Assembly: GCA_017437755.1 (NCBI GenBank)
Contig: JAFRXI010000013.1
Span: 1-64,000, forward strand
DNA: 64,000 bases
Source of the DNA: Bacteroidales bacterium
Lineage (GTDB): Bacteria > Bacteroidota > Bacteroidia > Bacteroidales > UBA932
Direction of reading: 5' to 3'
The notes under the pieces are model-generated. The model did not search any database, was not told the DNA's origin, and saw nothing but the letters and a program-made list of their open reading frames with translations. Shown here one piece after another: positions 58,901 through 64,000 of the stretch. How positions within the stretch are numbered: position 1 is the stretch's first letter; each line of letters opens with the position of its first letter. The position numbers were made by a program, and so were the translations under genes.

Positions 58901-59399
58901 GGGAGAACAGTGCCTGACGGTCCTGCTGCAGCATTTCCGTTATGAATCCGGGCTCCGACATCAGGGAATCAATCCTTTCAAAGTCCTGTCTCTCAAGGAA
59001 ATATGGCCATTTTGAGGTGATGAACCCAAGGACTTCGCCGCCCTGTGGGCCGGTTGATGCCCCAATTCCCGATGAAATGATCCGGGCGGTATCAGCTTCC
59101 TCCCATAAAGAGGCGAAGGAGTCCATGGCGTTCATCAGGGTGTAGGCGGTATCGGCCGGCTCCTCGCCTTCCCTGATGGAGAAAAGCACTGCAATCCTGT
59201 TCTCTGAGCCGAGCATGGAATACACCTCCCTGATCCTGGCGGTCTCCTCGCTTTGCGGCAGGAAAGCCGAGATATCCTCGTTGTAATGCATCCTGAGCGC
59301 CGGTATGACGGACAGTATGGTCAGTACGGCCAGTATCAGGGCCGCAAGACCCTTGCGTCCGGACAGGAAATCATATATTGCCAGGATTGCTTTCTTCAC
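55899..59399 (-). CDS. MMPL-family exporter fused to a PlsC acyltransferase and a short Rossmann-like tail
   Basis: 1166 residues with a GTG start 1 nt after the GT2 stop. Residues 1 to about 790 form an RND/MMPL transporter: a first helix, a periplasmic loop, TM bundle (ILAISLALVLILIVLHLSF, 'GIAANYPLHYVDHLKF'), a second loop, and a second bundle ('FGQGDDYTIFITEGLIYERA'). From about 880 comes a lysophospholipid acyltransferase: CNHQSHLDVLS (HX4D), VFPEGTRSPD. The last 70 residues contain TITVTGSGCGVFALLLAL and 'VFACEMDEEKHL', like the first two motifs of a SAM methyltransferase but too short for one. In aryl polyene and flexirubin clusters the exporter and acyltransferase are usual components; here they are one protein, suggesting that acylation and export are coupled. 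Confidence 0.87.
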   Translation of the reverse strand: MKKAILAIYDFLSGRKGLAALILAVLTILSVIPALRMHYNEDISAFLPQSEETARIREVYSMLGSENRIAVLFSIREGEEPADTAYTLMNAMDSFASLWEEADTARIISSGIGASTGPQGGEVLGFITSKWPYFLERQDFERIDSLMSEPGFITEMLQQDRQALFSPVSGPATQVMRADPLGLFSPVLRKLSSAIPQSGARIEDGYLFTPDGSTGIIFFNSPFGGGESGNNALLASLVRQVSEAAMEENPEVSVSATGGPLVAVENASRIKKDSILAISLALVLILIVLHLSFKRVSDVVWIMVSILCGALFALGLIALFKRTVSVIVLGIGSMIIGIAANYPLHYVDHLKFQKDRRKALKDQIMPLLVGNVTTVGAFLSLMLLKADAMHEFGFIGAMTLVGTIVFVLVFLPVFIPGETSPRQTLKLDLGRFFNPGKRTRGLILTGFLLLTAFLAWESRKTSFDADLHNINYMTPSQEKGFEVLSTLGENPDGTVTVYAVAEGDTPDHALEANRMLLQSLPGDAVSIAPLLPSRKEQEERLTLWDSFRKGHQDDFSVFRREAASLGFAEDAFGPFLNILEKNWKVQEVSYFEPVTSTVGASMFFPGEGRTRIVNRLLVNPSSVGTVKAASVPEGCFVFSASDAGSGIVSLLGDDFNTVGTLCSAIVFIFLVLSLGSLELAIMAFLPLAAAWVWILGMMHLGGISFNIVNIILATFIFGQGDDYTIFITEGLIYERATGKKILHSWRNTVVLSALIMFIGIGSLIVSRHPAMRSLGQVTVIGMFAVVVMACYLPPVVFRFLTRKNGEERVHPLTAGSLVTTGGELLLFLLAMLVLTPAAALLFLLVPRSEKRNLFYHKAIQNVSRFALRCLPGGKYKVYNPYGEDFTKPAVITCNHQSHLDVLSILALTPKVILLTNDWVWNNPFYGYLIHKAEFYPISKGYSENLDKLRDLVARGYSIAVFPEGTRSPDCSIQRFHRGVFLMARDLGLDILPLCIHGFGYMLPKRELSFQKACISLEIGQRRPFNTVSDDLKAEARSFRQHYIRWYEGIRVQRETPSYNAPIVRSQYLYKGSDSAAEVRKYLKKKVFQQIEEIPSGTATITVTGSGCGVFALLLALSRKDIGVFACEMDEEKHLTALRCSLVPGNLHHILLEEGAAAPQADLTIAL

Positions 59400-59400
59400 G

Positions 59401-60129
59401 TCAGACCAGTTTTCTCAAAGCCATCCTGGGCCAGCCATAGACAATGGCAAGGATGCATAGTACAGTATTGAGCAGGCTTATGCGGAGGAAATCCCTGACG
59501 GGACGGAACGATGAAACCCTCTCTCCTTCAGGCGGATAGTAAACCCTTACAGGAACAGGCACTATCCTGACGCCTTTCCAGGCCGAGAATACCAGCAGTG
59601 ACAGTTCGGCCTCGTAGCGGGATGTCATCACGGCCGGAGATGGAAGCCTGTCAAGGGGGTAGGCCCTGAACCCGGTCTGGGTGTCGGGTATCCTCTGCCA
59701 TGTTTCCAGGGTGAACCAGAAATTGGAGAACCTGTTTGCAAAGGTGTTCCCACCCGGCATACCCTCGCTCCGGAGGTTCCGGCTGCCGGTTATCAAGGCG
59801 TCGGGATTAAGTAGTAACTTATTGATTATAAGCGGAATATCTTCAGGGTAATGCTGAGCGTCGCCGTCGAGGGTGATGGCGTGTGTGAATCCATCTTCCC
59901 TTGCGGCGCGGAATCCTTCCTTCAGCGCGGCCCCCTTCCCGCGGTTGGTTCCCAGGTCCACTATCCTTGCGCCCAGCCCCTTTACCGCTTCCATGGTAAG
60001 GTCGGTGCTGCCGTCATTCACAACTATCACGTCCGGGACCTGCTCCATGGAGCGGCGTACCACGTCGGCGATAGTCCCGGCGTTGTTGTACACCGGTATT
60101 ACGACGCATATCCTTGGTACCGTACTCAT
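59401..60129 (-). CDS. Glycosyltransferase family 2 (dolichol-phosphate mannosyltransferase-like)
   Basis: 242 residues from the ATG at 60129, which overlaps the stop of the hot-dog gene (ATGA). GT-A fold: 'RICVVIPVYNNAGTIADVV', DVIVVNDGSTD (nucleotide-binding), 'NRGKGAALKEGF', ITLDGDAQHYPED (DxD-type metal site). The C-terminus has a hydrophobic helix (ISLLNTVLCILAIVYGW) that may tether it to the membrane. In aryl polyene clusters a GT2 of this type (ApeJ role) is thought to glycosylate the lipid carrier or product. Confidence 0.85.
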   Translation of the reverse strand: MSTVPRICVVIPVYNNAGTIADVVRRSMEQVPDVIVVNDGSTDLTMEAVKGLGARIVDLGTNRGKGAALKEGFRAAREDGFTHAITLDGDAQHYPEDIPLIINKLLLNPDALITGSRNLRSEGMPGGNTFANRFSNFWFTLETWQRIPDTQTGFRAYPLDRLPSPAVMTSRYEAELSLLVFSAWKGVRIVPVPVRVYYPPEGERVSSFRPVRDFLRISLLNTVLCILAIVYGWPRMALRKLV

Positions 60130-60479
60130 TTGAACGACAGTTTCATGCGGGCATGGGCCCTGCCGTCGCAGGATATCATTGCCCGGTAATCGCCCGGCTC
60201 CCTTAAAAGGGTGACGGAGAACTCTACCGGTGTCCCTCCGCCGGGTCTCAGCGGGGAAAGGAATTTCACTTCGGAAGCCCCGTACAGCGACAGATTCCTT
60301 CCGGCCACCCTCGAGCACAGTATGGTCGCTATCTTAATGAGGCATACGCCGGGAGTGATGGGGTTGCCCGGGAAGTGTGCCTTGTACAGACTGTGGCCGG
60401 GGTTCAGCCTTATTGAAAATTCCCCGGATCCGCAGGAAACCGATTCCGACAATATTTCAAACAGGTCTTCCATGGTCAT
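60126..60479 (-). CDS. Hot-dog fold dehydratase/thioesterase (FabZ/ApeI-like)
   Basis: 117 residues. The central motif AHFPGNPITPGVCLIKIATI matches the FabZ signature HFPGxPxxPGV with the catalytic His; the helix position that is Glu in FabZ (EaxAQ) is Ile-Lys here, so it may be a thioesterase or an atypical dehydratase. Its ATG overlaps the stop of the LolA-like gene (ATGA). It would act on ACP-bound polyene intermediates. Confidence 0.8.
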   Translation of the reverse strand: MTMEDLFEILSESVSCGSGEFSIRLNPGHSLYKAHFPGNPITPGVCLIKIATILCSRVAGRNLSLYGASEVKFLSPLRPGGGTPVEFSVTLLREPGDYRAMISCDGRAHARMKLSFK

Positions 60480-61090
60480 TGGATGGCAAAGAGATTGTCG
60501 TCAAGTTCGCTCCCGAATTGCAGATTGCTGAACTCCAGGGTGGTGGAACCGCCCTCGCCGTCAAGCAGGACCGCTTTTCCCACAAGGTGCGAACCCTTGT
60601 CGGCGGTCAGGACTATCTCCTTGAACAGGGAGGAGAGGTCGCGTCTGTGCGGTATCATCCTGATGGTCCATTCCATGTCGCCTTCCAGTACGGTCACATC
60701 GAATGACCGGGTATCCACGAGCGGCCCGGATGAAATCCTGGAAATGTTCCTGGCTATTCCCTGGAAGCGCCTGTCGGTGGATATGTCCTTGATGGAAACG
60801 CCTCTGGACGAGGAAGTCATGACCTTGCTTCCGTTAAGTATGAAAACCGACGGGGAAGGGGACTTTACCTCCCAGCGGAGCTTTTGCGGGGCCGCGAAGC
60901 AGATGCTGCCGTTGCTCCTGAGGTTCTCCTTCAGGAGGGGGGTATGCCTGGTCTGGATGAAATCCAGTCTCACGGAGCTCCGTTCCTGCATCGCTGCGTT
61001 GACCTTGGAAATCACTTCGTCCGGGGTCGCCCCCATGGCGCTGAAGCACCATAGGACCGTGGAAATGAATATGGTTATGGCCTTTCTCAT
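60476..61090 (-). CDS. LolA-like outer-membrane lipoprotein carrier
   Basis: 204 residues from the ATG at 61090, with a signal peptide (KAITIFISTVLWCFSAMGA). The half-barrel LolA fold is suggested by 'VRLDFIQTRHTPLLKENLRS', 'APQKLRWEVKSPSPSVFIL', 'DVTVLEGDMEWTIRMIP' and the ending 'STTLEFSNLQFGSELDDNLF'. LolA-like proteins in aryl polyene clusters are thought to ferry the hydrophobic product across the periplasm. It is 5 nt after the small transporter gene. Confidence 0.82.
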   Translation of the reverse strand: MRKAITIFISTVLWCFSAMGATPDEVISKVNAAMQERSSVRLDFIQTRHTPLLKENLRSNGSICFAAPQKLRWEVKSPSPSVFILNGSKVMTSSSRGVSIKDISTDRRFQGIARNISRISSGPLVDTRSFDVTVLEGDMEWTIRMIPHRRDLSSLFKEIVLTADKGSHLVGKAVLLDGEGGSTTLEFSNLQFGSELDDNLFAIQ

Positions 61091-61095
61091 GTGGG

Positions 61096-61449
61096 TTACT
61101 TTGCTATGAGGATGCAGCCGCTCATCACCAGGAACACTCCCAGCCACTGGGTCCATACCACCTGTTCCTTGAATATCAGGATCGCAGCTATCATCCCGAA
61201 GGCGTAACTCATGCACGAAAGCGGATAGGCTATTCCAAAGGGATAGTGCTTGAGGATGTACATCCACAGTACGGTGGCTACGCCGAAGGATACCCCGCAT
61301 CCCAGGAACCACCAGTTGGTAAGCTGGCGCCCGAAGAATTTCCATGTCCATGAAAAGGGACCGGAGGCGAGCATTGCCAGTTTCAGGAAAACCTGTCCGC
61401 CGCAGAGGAACAGGCTTTGGATTATGGCGAGGGGTACTAGTTTCCACAT
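61096..61449 (-). CDS. Small DMT/EamA-type membrane protein (4 TM)
   Basis: 117 residues with four TM helices; one EamA half ('MSYAFGMIAAILIFKEQVVW' then QWLGVFLVMSGCILIAK). It resembles ArnE/ArnF and other SMR-like proteins that flip polyprenyl-linked sugars. A role in moving a lipid-linked intermediate of the cluster is plausible with the GT2 nearby. It overlaps the end of the chain-length-factor-like gene by 13 nt. Confidence 0.78.
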   Translation of the reverse strand: MWKLVPLAIIQSLFLCGGQVFLKLAMLASGPFSWTWKFFGRQLTNWWFLGCGVSFGVATVLWMYILKHYPFGIAYPLSCMSYAFGMIAAILIFKEQVVWTQWLGVFLVMSGCILIAK

Positions 61450-62243
61450 GGTGGCAAAAGTATTGTCAGGGCTTGGTCGTACCCTGAGAAGTTATTGTAT
61501 ATCAGTGACTTTTCTCCTTCTGCAGCAGCCAGGGCCCCGTCGCAGACGGCGAGGGCTGAAACGCTGAAATTGTTTCCGTAGGAGGAGATTGCGTCGTCCC
61601 TGGTGATTATCCTGAATCCTTCCGGCATGGGAATCCCGCTTCTTCCCAGCTTTACCGACGACAGTTCGCAGATGGCGTTTTGGGGATCGGACGACAGGAC
61701 CATTGCAACGGCGGTCTCACTGAGCCGCCCGTCCTTGACGGTCGGGCCGAATCCGGTCTTTTCCAGCATCCTGGAGAAATCCGGAGTCAGTTCCTCAAAT
61801 GCGCAGGCCAGCACGTTTGCTGCCGATCCCGACCGGATTTGCAGCAACCCGTCGAGCATGGCGCTCTCGAAGGATGTCCCAAGGTGGGAATAGGTGGCGT
61901 TATACCCGTGACAGCCGGTCCTGATGGCTATCATGGAACTTATCGTGTTGTGGGTGGACTGCATGAAAGACGTGGGTCTCAGCGGCAGGTCGTTCACCCC
62001 GGTAAGGCTCTTGAGGAAGGCTTCCGTATTCTCCAGGCACCCGAGTCCGGTCCCTGTCACGATTGCGTCAGGACTCCCGATGCCCGCCTTCTGCAGGGCG
62101 GTCATGGAAACGAAAACAGCCCTTTTCATCATCCGGCTCATCCTCCTGGCCTCCATAGGCGTAAGGAAGGCCCTGCAGTCGGGCTCTCCGTCAAGGACAG
62201 AGATCCTGGAGAATGACTTTATGTACACCTTCTTTTCCATCAT
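61437..62243 (-). CDS. Ketosynthase-like chain-length factor (Ketoacyl-synt_2 type)
   Basis: 268 residues from ATGATG at 62243, overlapping the ketosynthase stop. It has a truncated thiolase-like half fold: 'AIVTGTGLGCLENTEAFLKS', 'PTSFMQSTHNTISSMIAIRT' and 'ATYSHLGTSFESAMLDGLLQ'. The active-site Cys context of true ketosynthases (TACSSA) is replaced by TYSHLG, so it should be non-condensing. Proteins of this type ('beta-ketoacyl synthase chain length factor') pair with a ketosynthase in aryl polyene clusters to set chain length. Confidence 0.8.
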   Translation of the reverse strand: MMEKKVYIKSFSRISVLDGEPDCRAFLTPMEARRMSRMMKRAVFVSMTALQKAGIGSPDAIVTGTGLGCLENTEAFLKSLTGVNDLPLRPTSFMQSTHNTISSMIAIRTGCHGYNATYSHLGTSFESAMLDGLLQIRSGSAANVLACAFEELTPDFSRMLEKTGFGPTVKDGRLSETAVAMVLSSDPQNAICELSSVKLGRSGIPMPEGFRIITRDDAISSYGNNFSVSALAVCDGALAAAEGEKSLIYNNFSGYDQALTILLPPCGN

Positions 62244-63436
62244 ATCCTTGAGAGCAGGAGGGCGGAGTCGTTGCCTCCGAACCCGAATGAGTTGCACAGT
62301 ACGTGGCGGAGATCGGCCTTCAGGCCGGAAGGCGGCACCGGAGTCAGGCAATCCGGGTCGGAAGCGGTCCATCCGAGGTTTCCTGGGATGAATCCGTGCT
62401 CCATGGCCAGCAGGCAGAAAACGGTTTCGATTGAACCTGAGGCGCTTGTGGTGTGGCCGGTGAAACCCTTTGTGGACGACACAGGGGGCATTTTCCGGGT
62501 GAAGACCCTTTTGAGGGCGCGGCTTTCGGTGAGGTCGTTGTTAGGGGTCCCGGTTCCGTGGGCATTCACGTAATCTATTTCCCGGGGGCTGATCCCGGCC
62601 ATTTCTATGGCGCCCTTCATCGCAAGGTAAGGTCCGTCGCCGTTTTCCGACGTTGCGGTCTGGTGGAAGGCATCGCAGGCATTATGCCAGCCCGAAAGCC
62701 TTGCCAGCGCTTTTGCACCCCTCCTTTTGGCGGAGGAACCGCTCTCCAGTATGACAAAGGCCGCGCCTTCACCCAGGTTGAGGCCGTTCCTGCCGTGGTC
62801 GAAAGGGCGGCATGGGGCAGTGTCCAGGATCATTAGGCTTGCAAAGCCGTTCAGGTGGAAGTTCGAGAGGCATTCCGTCCCGCCTGCGGCTACGATGTCG
62901 GCCAGGCCGGCATTAATCAGCGAGGCCCCGAAGATAATGGCGTTGGCCGCCGAGGAACAGGCCGTGGAGAGGGTTGTGGCCATGGAAAAGCCTCCTACGG
63001 CCCCGGCGATGAGTTCCGTGGTGGATCCGCAGTCGTGGACCTTGATATACCCTGTATTGCGGTCCCGGGGCGACAGGAAATCCAGATAGTGCCGCTCGCT
63101 CTTGTCCATCCCTCCCACCGTGCTTCCGGATATCAGGGCGGCCCGGCCGATGTCTTCAGCGGACAGTCCGGCCTGGAGGACGGCTTCCTTCAGGGCGATG
63201 GTCCCGAGCAGGGCCGACCTGGTGGTTATCCCGTCGTCCGGGATCCCGGCCATTTTCCGGAGTTCTCCTTCCGTAAAGGGTACCTCTCCGCAGGGATAAT
63301 CCTTCAGGGAGGCGTCCAGGATGTGCAGGGGGCCTGTTCCGCCCCTTCCTTCCATGAGGGAGCGGAGCGACTGGTCCTTGTCGCGGCCGATGGCCGAAAT
63401 GACTCCGGCCCCTGTTATGTATATCCTGTCCGGCAT
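62240..63436 (-). CDS. Beta-ketoacyl-ACP synthase, FabF type
   Basis: 398 residues. Complete Cys-His-His triad: Cys in STACSSAANAI (about residue 168), His in NAHGTGTPNND and His in GFTGHTTSASGSIE. 'NSFGFGGNDSALLL' closes the family signature. The start follows the ACP stop directly. It condenses malonyl units on ACP for the polyene chain, with the chain-length-factor-like partner encoded next. It is a dedicated secondary-metabolism copy, given its neighbours. Confidence 0.92.
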   Translation of the reverse strand: MPDRIYITGAGVISAIGRDKDQSLRSLMEGRGGTGPLHILDASLKDYPCGEVPFTEGELRKMAGIPDDGITTRSALLGTIALKEAVLQAGLSAEDIGRAALISGSTVGGMDKSERHYLDFLSPRDRNTGYIKVHDCGSTTELIAGAVGGFSMATTLSTACSSAANAIIFGASLINAGLADIVAAGGTECLSNFHLNGFASLMILDTAPCRPFDHGRNGLNLGEGAAFVILESGSSAKRRGAKALARLSGWHNACDAFHQTATSENGDGPYLAMKGAIEMAGISPREIDYVNAHGTGTPNNDLTESRALKRVFTRKMPPVSSTKGFTGHTTSASGSIETVFCLLAMEHGFIPGNLGWTASDPDCLTPVPPSGLKADLRHVLCNSFGFGGNDSALLLSRI

Positions 63437-63697
63437 CTACTTTTTCCGGTTTTCAGCGATATAGGCTGCCATTGTGGCGATGGATGCGAACACCGCCTTC
63501 CCCTGGGCGGGGTTGGACAGTTTTATCCCGTAGTTCCGTTCCAGCAGTACTATGAGTTCAAGCACGTCGATTGAATCCAGGCCCAGACCGCCGTCTCCGA
63601 AAAGGGGAGCGTCGTTGTCGATGTCGTCGGGGGTCATGCCTTCCAGGTTGAGTGCATCGATGACCTGGAGCTTAAGGTTCTTGATAAGTTCTTCCAT
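63437..63697 (-). CDS. Acyl carrier protein
   Basis: 86 residues from the ATG at 63697 (EELIKNLKLQVIDALNLEG). The phosphopantetheine Ser lies in GLGLDSIDVLELIVLLE. The length and acidic helical character fit ACPs. It starts 26 nt inside the end of the upstream ketosynthase-like gene and is the cluster's dedicated carrier. Confidence 0.9.
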   Translation of the reverse strand: MEELIKNLKLQVIDALNLEGMTPDDIDNDAPLFGDGGLGLDSIDVLELIVLLERNYGIKLSNPAQGKAVFASIATMAAYIAENRKK

Positions 63698-64000
63698 ATA
63701 GATAATCCAAAGTTTCTGCATCAAAGGGGAGACCGCCTTCATCCCTTGCGGCAAGGACCATCAGAAGGTCGAAGGAATCGTCTCCGCTGCATTCGGCCCA
63801 TCCGCAAATTGCGGACCGGGTTACGGGGTCGGCAAGGCAGGACAGGGTGGAAGCGACGATTTCCCCTGCGTCGAAGCCGGGAATCACGAATGCGGAAGTG
63901 TCTCCTTTCCAATGGTTTCTGATGGAAATCTCACCTGTTACGATGTTGGCGAGGGTATATACGAACAGGGAAGGACTGGGAAAGTAGTCCTCCTCCGAAA
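63672..64000 (-). CDS. Ketosynthase-like protein, 5' part beyond window
   Basis: I read the frame from the right edge (64000) to the stop at 63672, 109 residues, open at the N-terminus. 'PSLFVYTLANIVTGEISIRN' resembles the ketosynthase motif around the dimer interface (SPxxFxxTLPNxxxGxxAIR). The C-terminal part ('GDDSFDLLMVLAARDEGGLP') resembles the end of the chain-length-factor-like proteins. It is most likely another non-condensing or condensing ketosynthase of the same cluster. It overlaps the ACP start by 26 nt. Confidence 0.55.
   Translation of the reverse strand, partial: SEEDYFPSPSLFVYTLANIVTGEISIRNHWKGDTSAFVIPGFDAGEIVASTLSCLADPVTRSAICGWAECSGDDSFDLLMVLAARDEGGLPFDAETLDYLYGRTYQEP

Noticed and set aside
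60129-60318. Longer GT2 frame starting upstream
   Set aside because: The extra 63 residues overlap the hot-dog gene and have no GT2 character; the ATGA overlap at 60129 fits the operon.

Overview
This 64 kb window looks like chromosome from a high-GC member of the Bacteroidales (Bacteroidota). The grounds are two SusC/SusD pairs, many lipoprotein glycoside hydrolases, promoters of the Bacteroidota type (TTG, about 20 bp, TAnnTTTG), few Shine-Dalgarno sites, an Rnf complex with RseC, and a RAYT transposase with REP repeats. Genus cannot be set from the sequence. No rRNA, tRNA, CRISPR array or prophage was seen, and no stretch over 300 bases lacks a gene.

Region 1 (1-13443, minus strand): a partial secreted beta-helix protein, then a polysaccharide utilisation locus (PUL) read right to left: GH3 beta-glucosidase, GH144-type 'glucoamylase family' lipoprotein, SusC, SusD, LamG lipoprotein, second GH144-type enzyme, OPA-type sugar transporter. 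Two GH144-like enzymes plus a GH3 suggest beta-1,2-glucan as substrate (inference).

Region 2 (13463-36677): an alpha-glucan (starch/glycogen) locus with malQ, a LytS/LytTR two-component pair, an MFS oligosaccharide transporter, SusC, SusD, a SusE/F-like protein with five carbohydrate-binding modules, four tandem GH13 lipoproteins and a GH97 alpha-glucosidase. Both outward promoters flanking the LytTR pair (malQ and the transporter) carry paired 9-bp direct repeats 21 bp apart, at nearly the same distance from the -7 box, which is the geometry of LytTR operators. A REP/RAYT island (32891-34370) sits between the last GH13 gene and GH97, and a separate palindromic element forms the N-terminus of the SusA-like GH13.

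Region 3 (36711-52528, plus strand): housekeeping and redox genes: thiamine pyrophosphokinase, a GHL10-like lipoprotein, a membrane polyferredoxin with a Tat-exported Fe-S aldo/keto reductase, two M23 peptidases (one lacking a catalytic His), a MerR regulator, Nif3, a zinc-ribbon coiled-coil protein, DnaB, then RseC and RnfBCDGEA.

Region 4 (52521-64000, minus strand): part of an aryl-polyene/flexirubin-type lipid-pigment cluster: ketosynthases, ACP, chain-length-factor-like protein, small DMT transporter, LolA-like carrier, hot-dog dehydratase, GT2, an MMPL exporter-acyltransferase fusion, esterase, PaaK-type ligase and another acyltransferase. It runs off the right edge.
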